From NCBI GenBank assembly GCA_003161205.1, contig PMOU01000573.1, positions 1 through 12,491 on the forward strand: a stretch of DNA of 12,491 nt. Direction: 5' to 3'. The translations under genes and the position numbers were made by a program. Origin of the DNA: Actinomycetota bacterium (lineage in GTDB: Bacteria > Actinomycetota > Actinomycetes > Streptosporangiales > Streptosporangiaceae). Of the stretch, positions 6,769 to 12,491 are shown one piece after another (the stretch's first letter is position 1; every line of letters starts with the position of its first letter). The notes beneath the pieces are model-generated. The model was not told the DNA's origin, made no database searches, and saw nothing but the letters and a program-made list of their open reading frames with translations.

Positions 6769-8691
6769 CTAGTTCTCGGGGCCCTGAGCCGAGCGGGCCA
6801 GGACGATGAGTCCCGTCCCGGTGTTCGGGAAGCCCCGTTCCATCAACCGGAACGGGACGGTGGCCCACCGGGTGGCCGTACCGGTCAGGCGGGCGGATGG
6901 CTGGAGCAGCCGGCCCGATCCGGCGGTCCGCTCGGCGACCGACGCGGTGGCTGCCGTGGCGAGCCGCCGCCGGCCGATCAGATTGCGCCCGGCCTCCAGC
7001 GCGAAGCCCAGCGGGAAGCCGGACTGCCGCATCTCCACCACGGTGAAACCGAGGCCGTTGAGCAGGGCCGTCATCGCGTCGGGATCATAACGGCGGAAGT
7101 GGCCGACGAGTTCGTCGAACGGGCCGTACCGGTGCTGGTGCGCGGGCACTGACAGGAGCAGCCAGCCGTGGGGCCGCAGCCTGCCCGTCCACTCCTTGAG
7201 CGCCGCCGCGTCGTCCTCGATGTGCTCGAGCACCTCGAACGCGCAGATCAGGTCGAACTGGTCGTCGCCCAGATCCTCCACCGCGATGTTGCGCACCTCG
7301 CCCCGCCCGGCCGCGCTCATCCGCTGGCTGGCGACCGCCCACGACGCCTGGTCCGGCTCCACCCCCAGATACCGGTACCGCTGCGCCAGCCGGGCGCCAA
7401 CCGCGCCCTGGCCGCAGCCGACTTCAAGCACGTCGCTGATACCGGTGGGTACCATCCGCTTGATCAGCTCATAGCGCAGCCAGGCATTGAGCGCAAGCGG
7501 CGCCACCAGCTCGATGTCGGCTCGCGCCCCGGATTCCGGCGAACCGGGCGCCGGACCGGGCTCGCCGCCCGGGGATCGCGTCTCGGCGGCGGTGCCTGCG
7601 GCCGGGGTGAGCCGCGGCAGGAGCGGCCGCACGATCCGCTCCGGGGTGAATTGCTCCTGCGCCAGCTCGCGTGCCCGCTGGCGCAGCCGGGTCAGCTCGC
7701 CGCGGTCACCGGACAGCCGCAGCAGGGCCGCGGCGAGCGCGTCCGGGTCGCCGGGCGGCACCAGGACGCCCGCCCCGGACAGAGCCCGCCGCTGCGGGGC
7801 CGTGTCAGAGGTCACGATCGCGCATCCGGCCGCGGCGCCCTGGAACACCTTGTTCGGCACCACCCGGAGCGCCTTGTCCCCGGTGCCGAAGATGCCGAGG
7901 CAGACGTCGTGTCCGGCGACCAGCGCGGGCAGTTCGTCGGCGGGCACCCAGTCCAGCCAGCGGACCCTATCGCCCGCTCCCGCGGCCGCCATGGTCGCGG
8001 CCTTGTCCTGGCCGTCTCCGATCATCGTGACCTCGATGGGTGCCCCGGCCAGCCGGTTCAGCGCGGCACCGATGACCGGCGCCCCTTGCAGGGGGGTGTA
8101 CAGGCCGTAGAACACCACCCGCAGCGGCCCGTCGGCGTCCTGGCTCTCAGCGGGCCGGGCCGCCAGATGCCACGCCGATGGTGCGCCCACCGGTACCACC
8201 ACCGCCCGGACCCGATGCCGTGCGGGCAAGCGGGCCAGGTGCTCCTCGGTGTCCACGACGATGATGTCGGCGGCCCGCAGCGCGGCCGCGTCGATCGTCC
8301 TCAGCAGGAACCGGCGCGCGATCCCGCCCAGTCGCCGGTCCCGCCCGGTGTCACTGGCCCCGGTGAGATGGTCGAGCACCACCGGTACTCGGCGAAACAG
8401 CAGCCTGGCCAGGTGGACGTCGAAATGACCGAGGTAGCCGACCAGCACCACATCCGGTGCGGGCGTCCGGCGCGCGGCCCGGGCCAGGGTCGCCCAGCGC
8501 TGTGCGAGGCGGACCAGCAGAGCACGAGCTCGCCACGGGTGCGCCAGCATGTCCACTCTGGCCGCGGTGTCCAGACCCAGCGGCGCGTTGCATTCGGCCA
8601 CGTCGATCCCGCCGGCCCGCAGCCCTTCGGCGATCGCGGTGATCCTCGGGTGCATCGAGGCGTCATAAGTACCAAACAGCAGAGCGCGCAT
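6769..8691 (-). CDS. Bifunctional GT4-type glycosyltransferase / SAM-dependent methyltransferase fusion
   Basis: The 640-residue soluble protein joins two domains. Residues 1 to about 360 are a GT-B glycosyltransferase: N-terminal Rossmann half (MRALLFGTYD start), then the donor-binding half with FYGLYTPLQGAP (194-205), MIGDGQDK (223-230), GIFGTGDKALRVVPNKVFQG (266-285) and the typical GVLVPPGDPDALAAAL (308-323). A Pro/Gly/Ala-rich linker spans about 361-393. Residues about 394-640 are a class I methyltransferase with motif I VLEVGCGQG (421-429), the acidic second strand GVEPD (443-447), FDLICAFEVLEHIEDD (479-494) and LRPHGWLLLSVPAHQ (505-519). Both domains look complete and no stop interrupts the linker. 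ATG 8691 is the natural start of the first strand; AAAGAG lies just upstream on the minus strand. The EX7E residues usual in GT4 are replaced (R276, Q284). It probably transfers a sugar to a glycan or lipid intermediate and methylates a sugar or acceptor; substrates are unknown. Confidence 0.85.
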   Translation of the reverse strand: MRALLFGTYDASMHPRITAIAEGLRAGGIDVAECNAPLGLDTAARVDMLAHPWRARALLVRLAQRWATLARAARRTPAPDVVLVGYLGHFDVHLARLLFRRVPVVLDHLTGASDTGRDRRLGGIARRFLLRTIDAAALRAADIIVVDTEEHLARLPARHRVRAVVVPVGAPSAWHLAARPAESQDADGPLRVVFYGLYTPLQGAPVIGAALNRLAGAPIEVTMIGDGQDKAATMAAAGAGDRVRWLDWVPADELPALVAGHDVCLGIFGTGDKALRVVPNKVFQGAAAGCAIVTSDTAPQRRALSGAGVLVPPGDPDALAAALLRLSGDRGELTRLRQRARELAQEQFTPERIVRPLLPRLTPAAGTAAETRSPGGEPGPAPGSPESGARADIELVAPLALNAWLRYELIKRMVPTGISDVLEVGCGQGAVGARLAQRYRYLGVEPDQASWAVASQRMSAAGRGEVRNIAVEDLGDDQFDLICAFEVLEHIEDDAAALKEWTGRLRPHGWLLLSVPAHQHRYGPFDELVGHFRRYDPDAMTALLNGLGFTVVEMRQSGFPLGFALEAGRNLIGRRRLATAATASVAERTAGSGRLLQPSARLTGTATRWATVPFRLMERGFPNTGTGLIVLARSAQGPEN

Positions 8692-8771
8692 GACTCTTTA
8701 CCCTAGTATTCCGATCTTGTGGACAGGCACGAATCGCTGGAATGACGAGACGCTGAGGTTGGGCTGCCGCT
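8692..8771. promoter_or_regulatory. Divergent intergenic region, probable back-to-back promoters
   Basis: This 80-base gap lies between the 5' ends of two divergent genes, so it should carry promoters for both. It contains TAGTAT (8704-8709), a -10-like hexamer on +, and TTGTGG (8717-8722), a weak -35-like hexamer on +. Neither has a good partner at normal spacing. GAGG at 8755-8758 is the best ribosome site candidate for GTG 8772 (13 bases). A TGA at 8754-8756 closes the + frame upstream of that start. Confidence 0.35.
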
Positions 8772-9869
8772 GTGCCGGATCGTTCCGCGATGACGGATTA
8801 CCCGCTCGACGCCGCCGTCGCCGAACCGCGCCGGGGCCGCGCCGTATGGCCCGTGGCCCGGCGGATCCTCACCGGCCGTCCGGTGCGCTGGGGCTTCGTG
8901 GCGGCCACGGTCGCCATCGGCGGCTACGCGGTGGCCCGTCAGTGGGCGGACATGCGGACGGCGCTGGTCAGCATCGGGGTGATGACGGTCGCCGCCGCCA
9001 TGGTGAGCGTGCTGATCGCCATGTTCGCGGCGATGCAGGTGTGGCGGGTGCTGCTCGCCGCGCTCGGGTCGCCGTTGCCGATCCGGATCGGGGCCCGGAT
9101 CATGTTCGTGGGCCAGCTGGGAAAATACCTTCCCGGATCGCTGTGGCCGGTGCTGGCGCAGATGGAGCTGGGCAGCGCGCACCGGGTACCGCGGCATCAC
9201 ACGGCGAGCGCCTCGGTGCTCACGATGCTCGTGACCATGCTCAGCGGGCTGCTCGCCGCGCTGGTCACGCTGCCTTTCGTCGCGGGATCGGATCCTTACC
9301 TGTGGGCCTTCCTGGCGGCCCCGGGCCTGGTGGCCTGCCTGCACCCGAAGGTGCTCAACTCGGTTCTGAGGCGAGTGTTCCGGCTGATCCGGCGCCCCCC
9401 GCTGGAGCAGCCGCTGACCGCCCGGGCGATAGCCACCGCGCTGGCCTGGTCGTTCGGATCGTGGCTCTGCTACGGCCTGCAGATATGGCTCCTGGAGACG
9501 CGGCTCGGCGCTCCCCGCGGCACCGCGGCGCTCCTGGCCGTCGGCGGCTTCGCTTTCGCCTGGATCGTGGGCTTCCTGGCCGTATTCGTGCCGGCCGGGG
9601 CCGTCGTGCGGGACGTGCTGCTCGTCGCGTTGCTGAGCCCGGTGCTGCATGTCGGCGCCGCCACCGCGGTCGCGCTGGTCTCCCGCGCACTGACCACCGC
9701 GGGTGACCTGCTCGCGGCGGCCGGGGCGGCCGGGTACGGCCGGCGTAGCGCGCTCAGGCGAACCGGGCGCGACCCGACAACAGGAGGGCCAGATGGAGCC
9801 GACCGGGATCGAGGGTGCGTGGACGTTCACGCCCCGGGTTTTTCGCGACAGCAGGGGGAGCTTCCTTGA
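8772..9869 (+). CDS. Flippase-like membrane protein (lysylphosphatidylglycerol synthase TM / UPF0104 family)
   Basis: The 365-residue protein has about eight hydrophobic segments between residues 40 and 318. It matches the stand-alone transmembrane family related to the flippase part of MprF and to AglD-like proteins (PF03706). The best signatures are FVGQLGKYLPGSLWP (112-126) and the late helix pair FAWIVGFLAVFVPAGAVVRD (261-280). There is no attached aminoacyl-transferase domain. GTG 8772 is the first possible start after an in-frame stop at 8754-8756; ATG 8790 is an alternative six codons later. The last 25 residues (341-365) are polar and read out of frame through the start of rmlC, an unusually long 77-base overlap. 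In surface-polysaccharide loci such proteins are thought to help move or recycle lipid-linked intermediates; that role here is inference. Confidence 0.75.
   Translation: MPDRSAMTDYPLDAAVAEPRRGRAVWPVARRILTGRPVRWGFVAATVAIGGYAVARQWADMRTALVSIGVMTVAAAMVSVLIAMFAAMQVWRVLLAALGSPLPIRIGARIMFVGQLGKYLPGSLWPVLAQMELGSAHRVPRHHTASASVLTMLVTMLSGLLAALVTLPFVAGSDPYLWAFLAAPGLVACLHPKVLNSVLRRVFRLIRRPPLEQPLTARAIATALAWSFGSWLCYGLQIWLLETRLGAPRGTAALLAVGGFAFAWIVGFLAVFVPAGAVVRDVLLVALLSPVLHVGAATAVALVSRALTTAGDLLAAAGAAGYGRRSALRRTGRDPTTGGPDGADRDRGCVDVHAPGFSRQQGELP
9782..9788 (+). promoter_or_regulatory. Strong ribosome binding site fixing the rmlC start
   Basis: AGGAGGG lies 4 bases before ATG 9793, inside the 3' end of the flippase-like gene. 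It is the best Shine-Dalgarno match in the window. It decides the start in favour of ATG 9793 rather than the in-frame codon at 9703. Confidence 0.75.
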
Positions 9870-10455
9870 GTGGTTCCAGGCCGGGGACCTCTTCACCTCA
9901 CTCGGCTACCGGCCGCAGGTCGCGCAGGCGAACTGCTCGGTGTCCCGGCGGGGAGTGATCCGCGGTATCCACTTCGCCGATGTCCCGCCCGGGCAGGCCA
10001 AGTACGTCACCTGCGTCAGCGGCGCCATTCTTGACGTGATCGTCGATATCAGGACCGGCTCGCCCGGCTACGGACGCTGGGAGGCGGTGCGGCTGGATGA
10101 CACCGAGCGGCGCGCGGTATTCCTGTCCGAAGGCCTCGGGCACGCGTTCACGGCGCTCAGTGATGAGGCGACGGTCGTCTACCTGTGCTCCACCGCCTAC
10201 GCGCCGGGACGCGAACACGGCGTGCACCCGCTGGACCCGGCCATCGGTATCGTCTGGCCGGCCGATGCCGAACCGGTGCTGTCCGACAAGGATGCCGCCG
10301 CCCCGACGCTGGAACAAGCGCATCGCGACGGGCTGCTGCCGGCCTACGCCGACTGCGCGGCCCACCTGGCACGCCTGCGTGACCAGGCGTCATCCGCCTG
10401 CCATGGCCTGCCGTCCGGCGGCGGCGACGTCGCCGAACGCCCGCTCCAGGGCTGA
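9793..10455 (+). CDS. rmlC: dTDP-4-dehydrorhamnose 3,5-epimerase
   Basis: The 220-residue cytoplasmic cupin epimerises dTDP-4-keto-6-deoxyglucose at C3 and C5, the third step to dTDP-L-rhamnose. Family motifs are all present: FRDSRGSFLEWF (17-28), QANCSVSRRGVIRGIHF (45-61) with the catalytic His at 60, AKYVTCVSGAILDVIVDIR (69-87), GSPGYGRWE (89-97), EGLGHAF (113-119), the Tyr of VVYLCSTAY (128-136) and LSDKD (163-167) with the Asp of the catalytic dyad. ATG 9793 has a near-perfect ribosome site and the correct N-terminal MEPTGIEGAW. It shares a strand and an overlap with the flippase-like gene, so it is probably co-expressed with it rather than with rmlABD. The 3' end runs 66 bases into the convergent rmlD gene, giving a Gly/Ser/Ala-rich tail (199-220) that is probably not essential. 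A related 3- or 5-epimerase of deoxysugar pathways is possible, but the nearby rmlA, B and D favour RmlC. Confidence 0.93.
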   Translation: MEPTGIEGAWTFTPRVFRDSRGSFLEWFQAGDLFTSLGYRPQVAQANCSVSRRGVIRGIHFADVPPGQAKYVTCVSGAILDVIVDIRTGSPGYGRWEAVRLDDTERRAVFLSEGLGHAFTALSDEATVVYLCSTAYAPGREHGVHPLDPAIGIVWPADAEPVLSDKDAAAPTLEQAHRDGLLPAYADCAAHLARLRDQASSACHGLPSGGGDVAERPLQG

Positions 10456-11277
10456 CCGCCAGTCCCCGATCGGCGGGATCCCCGCCTGAGTCCAGGCGTC
10501 GTGGCCGAGCACGCTGTAGGCGGGGCGGGGCGCTGGCCGGGCCAGCGCGCTGCTGGGGATGGGCCTGACCCGGGCCGGATCGGCGCCGAGCAGCCGGAAG
10601 ATCTCACCGGCCAGCCCGAACCAGGTGGTCTGCCCCGAACTCGTGGCGTGGTAGATGCCGGGACTGGCGGCCGCGTGCATCAGGGCGACGATCTGCCCGG
10701 CCACGTCCGCGGTCCAGGTGGGCTGGCCGCACTGGTCGTCTACGACGTCAACGGTCGGGCGCTGGCCCTCCAGCGCGATCATCGTGCGGACGAAGCTCGG
10801 CCCGTGCGCCCCGTACAGCCAGGATGTGCGCACCACGTAGCCGGCGGCCGGCAGGCGCTCGAGCACGGCCCGCTCGCCGGCCAGCTTGGTGCGCCCGTAG
10901 GCGGACCGCGGCGCCGGGATGTCGTCCTCGCCATAAGGCTGCTGCGACGTCCCGGCGAACACGTAGTCCGTTGACAGCTGCACCAGGCGGATATGGCCGG
11001 CGGCTGCGCACGCCGCCGCGAGGTTGGCCGCGCCGCCGCCGTTGATGGCCAGCGCCTCCTCCTCCCGCGCCTCAGCGTCGTCCACGGCGGTCCAGGCCGC
11101 GCAGTTGACGACCACATCGGGCGAGCTGGCGGCGAGGGCGCCGCCGACAGCGTCGGCGTCGGTCACGTCCAGGCCGGACCGGTCCAGCGCGGTCACCGTC
11201 TCCCCGTGGCGGCCCAGGACGGCGACCAGATCGCGGCCCAGCATGCCGCCAGCCCCGGTGATCAGCCACCGCGTCAT
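10390..11277 (-). CDS. rmlD: dTDP-4-dehydrorhamnose reductase
   Basis: The 295-residue protein is an extended short-chain dehydrogenase that reduces dTDP-4-keto-L-rhamnose with NAD(P)H, the final step to dTDP-L-rhamnose. Motifs are the nucleotide-binding TGAGGMLG (7-14), NCAAWTAVDDAE (58-69), STDYVFAG (102-109), the catalytic YGRTK (127-131), RTSWLYG (150-156), DDQCGQPTWTADVA (180-193) and RPAPRPAYSVL (247-257). The start at ATG 11277 overlaps the rmlB stop as ATGA. A reading from 11358 would add 27 Arg/Gly-rich residues inside rmlB and is rejected. Length is normal for the family. It is the last gene of the - strand rmlA-B-D run, translationally coupled to rmlB. Its 3' end overlaps convergent rmlC by 66 bases, so no terminator fits between them. 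Confidence 0.95.
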   Translation of the reverse strand: MTRWLITGAGGMLGRDLVAVLGRHGETVTALDRSGLDVTDADAVGGALAASSPDVVVNCAAWTAVDDAEAREEEALAINGGGAANLAAACAAAGHIRLVQLSTDYVFAGTSQQPYGEDDIPAPRSAYGRTKLAGERAVLERLPAAGYVVRTSWLYGAHGPSFVRTMIALEGQRPTVDVVDDQCGQPTWTADVAGQIVALMHAAASPGIYHATSSGQTTWFGLAGEIFRLLGADPARVRPIPSSALARPAPRPAYSVLGHDAWTQAGIPPIGDWRSALERAFGDVAAAGRQAMAGG

Positions 11278-12305
11278 GAGGCCGGCCCGGCGTCGGCCGG
11301 AGCCACCCCGGCGGGGTCTGGGGGTCTGGCCGGACGCGGCGACTTCAGCGGTTCCCACCAGCCGCGGTTATCGGCGTACCAGCGCACGGTCGCCTCCAGG
11401 CCCGGACGGAACGGGATCTGCGGGGCGTAGCCCAGGGCCCGCAGCGCGTCGTCGTTCAGCGAGTAACGCCGGTCGTGTCCTTTGCGGTCCGGGACGCGGG
11501 TGACCATGTCCCAGCCTGCCCCGCAGCACTCGAGCAGGGCGGCGGTCAGCTCGGTGTTGCTCAGCTCGGCGTCGCCGTTGATGTGGTAGGTCTGGCCGCC
11601 GCGGCCGCGCTCCAGCACCAGCTGGATACCGCGGCAGTGGTCATCGACGTGGATCCAGTCGCGGACGTTGGCGCCGTCACCGTACAGCGGGACGCATCGC
11701 CCGTCGAGCAGGTTGGTCACGAACAGCGGGATGACCTTCTCCGGGTACTGGTAGGGGCCGTAGTTGTTGCAGCACCGGGTGATCCGCACGTCCAGCCCGT
11801 GGGTGCGGGCGTAGGCCCTGGCGATCAGGTCGCCGCCGGCCTTGGCCGCCGAGTACGGCGAGTTCGGCTCCAGCGGCGCCTGTTCGGTCCACGAACCTGA
11901 CGCGATGCTCCCGTACACCTCGTCGGTGGAAACCTGCACCACCGGCCCGACCCCGGCCTCCATGCACGCTTGCATGAGCACCTGCACCCCGGCCACGTTG
12001 GTGGCCACGAACGGCGCCGCGCCGGTGATCGACCTGTCCACATGGGTCTCGGCGGCGAAGTTGATCACCGCGTCATGGCCGGGCACCAGCGAGCGCACCA
12101 GCGCGGCGTCGGTGATGTCACCCCGCACGAACTCCAGCCGCGGGCTCGCCGAGACCGGTGCCAGGTTCGCCAGGTTGCCGGCGTAGGTCAGCGCGTCCAG
12201 GACGGTCACCGTCGCGTCCTGGAAGCCCGGATACCCACCGGACAGCATGGTCCGCACGTAATGCGAGCCGATAAACCCGGCGCCGCCGGTGACCAGGATT
12301 CTCAC
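11274..12305 (-). CDS. rmlB: dTDP-glucose 4,6-dehydratase
   Basis: The 343-residue NAD-dependent dehydratase converts dTDP-glucose to dTDP-4-keto-6-deoxyglucose, the second step to dTDP-L-rhamnose. Hallmarks are VTGGAGFIGSH (5-15), DALTYAGNL (37-45), FAAETHVDRS (83-92), the catalytic triplet STDEVYG (126-132; T127, D128, E129), NSPYSAAKAGGD (148-159; Tyr 151 and Lys 155), RCCNNYGPYQYPEKVIPLF (177-195), RDWIHVDDH (215-223), DRKGHDRRYS (273-282) and RWYADNRGWWEPL (308-320). The start is GTG 12305, preceded by GGAG. A Pro/Ala-rich tail of about 23 residues follows the usual end at WWEPL; its last bases carry the overlap with rmlD. It lies 18 bases after the rmlA stop and so belongs to the same - strand operon. 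Confidence 0.96.
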   Translation of the reverse strand: MRILVTGGAGFIGSHYVRTMLSGGYPGFQDATVTVLDALTYAGNLANLAPVSASPRLEFVRGDITDAALVRSLVPGHDAVINFAAETHVDRSITGAAPFVATNVAGVQVLMQACMEAGVGPVVQVSTDEVYGSIASGSWTEQAPLEPNSPYSAAKAGGDLIARAYARTHGLDVRITRCCNNYGPYQYPEKVIPLFVTNLLDGRCVPLYGDGANVRDWIHVDDHCRGIQLVLERGRGGQTYHINGDAELSNTELTAALLECCGAGWDMVTRVPDRKGHDRRYSLNDDALRALGYAPQIPFRPGLEATVRWYADNRGWWEPLKSPRPARPPDPAGVAPADAGPAS

Positions 12306-12312
12306 GCGGTAT

Positions 12313-12316
12313 CTCC
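12313..12316 (-). promoter_or_regulatory. Ribosome binding site supporting GTG start of rmlB
   Basis: On the - strand GGAG lies 7 bases before GTG 12305, within the 18-base gap after the rmlA stop. It supports the GTG start, from which the protein opens directly into the first Rossmann strand. Confidence 0.65.
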
Positions 12317-12323
12317 AGCGAGC

Positions 12324-12491
12324 CTAGGAACTGATCTGCACCCTGCTATGGTCCCCGAGCACCAGCCGGTGCGCCGCCCGGACCCGGGGCGCCGGTGTCA
12401 CCTCGACGTCGTGGCCGATCAGGGATGCCTCGATCCGGCGGACACCGCGGATGGACGCGCCGGCCAGCACGATGGAGTACTCGATCTCGCT
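12324..12491 (-). CDS. rmlA: Glucose-1-phosphate thymidylyltransferase, long form (C-terminal end; start outside window)
   Basis: The 55 visible residues (SEIEYSIVLAGASIRGVRRI at the window edge, ending HRLVLGDHSRVQISS) match the C-terminus of the long type of glucose-1-phosphate thymidylyltransferase. That enzyme makes dTDP-glucose from glucose-1-phosphate and dTTP. The IVLAGASIRGV and SLIGHDVEV repeats are turns of the C-terminal left-handed beta-helix, and RLVLGDHS near the end is typical of this actinobacterial/archaeal form (about 355 residues in full). The short RmlA of enterobacteria lacks this end. The stop TAG at 12326-12324 is 18 bases before rmlB, so the two are probably in one operon. 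The catalytic domain lies beyond the right edge and could not be checked. Confidence 0.88.
   Translation of the reverse strand, partial: SEIEYSIVLAGASIRGVRRIEASLIGHDVEVTPAPRVRAAHRLVLGDHSRVQISS

Noticed and set aside
7168..8706. 512-codon + strand open frame opposite the GT4-methyltransferase fusion
   Set aside because: Arg/Gly/Pro/His-rich shadow without motifs. The - strand reading has glycosyltransferase and methyltransferase motifs throughout.
8703..9896. 397-codon - strand open frame opposite the flippase-like gene
   Set aside because: Highly charged Arg/His/Gln-rich translation, no motif, and it crosses the start of rmlC. Treated as a shadow.
11278..11358. Upstream extension of RmlD by 27 residues
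   Set aside because: The extra residues are Arg/Gly-rich and precede the canonical MTRWLITGAGG start, which begins at the ATGA overlap with rmlB.
10456..11503. Several + strand open frames opposite rmlD and rmlB (for example 10501-10974 and 11024-11503)
   Set aside because: They lie opposite two confidently assigned enzymes and show no family motifs.
1..12491. Mobile element, CRISPR array, tRNA or rRNA, antiphage system
   Set aside because: No transposase or integrase motifs, no regularly spaced repeats, no recognisable RNA gene, and all sizeable genes fit glycan synthesis or nucleotide-sugar families.

Overview
The window is very GC-rich DNA with dense, sometimes overlapping genes, several GTG starts and a strong third-position G/C bias. 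It reads as chromosome of a high-GC actinomycete. The families fit this: an MptB-like GT-C mannosyltransferase, a DUF2079 membrane protein, and a long-form RmlA with a C-terminal beta-helix. The genus cannot be named from the sequence. I see no tRNA, rRNA, insertion sequence, integrase, CRISPR array or phage gene.

Layout. Positions 1-99 are the end of an unrecognised + strand gene. Next comes a + strand membrane glycosyltransferase group: an MptB-like GT-C enzyme (216-1844), then three genes in one tight run: a DUF2079 membrane protein (1991-3598), a 721-residue GT-C-type membrane protein (3595-5760) and a GT2 polyprenyl-phosphate sugar synthase (5757-6728). The last two junctions are 4-base stop/start overlaps (ATGA, GTGA). 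On the - strand, convergent with that run, lies a two-domain protein (6769-8691) with an N-terminal GT4-type glycosyltransferase and a C-terminal SAM methyltransferase. Divergent from it is a flippase-like membrane protein of the lysylphosphatidylglycerol synthase transmembrane family (8772-9869), whose 3' end overlaps rmlC by 77 bases. The rest is dTDP-L-rhamnose biosynthesis: rmlC on + (9793-10455), then rmlD, rmlB and the end of rmlA on - (10390-12491), transcribed toward rmlC in the order A-B-D. rmlC and rmlD overlap tail to tail by 66 bases.

How it works together (inference). The rml genes make dTDP-rhamnose in the cytoplasm. The GT2 enzyme probably loads a sugar onto polyprenyl phosphate at the inner membrane face. 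The MptB-like protein and the 721-residue GT-C protein, perhaps with the DUF2079 protein, would use such lipid-linked sugars outside the membrane. The GT4-methyltransferase fusion would add and perhaps methylate a sugar on the cytoplasmic side, and the flippase-like protein could move a lipid intermediate. Together this is a plausible locus for a rhamnose-containing, possibly O-methylated cell-surface glycan. Each family is known; the combination, the fusion protein and the overlapping gene architecture are the parts most worth following up.
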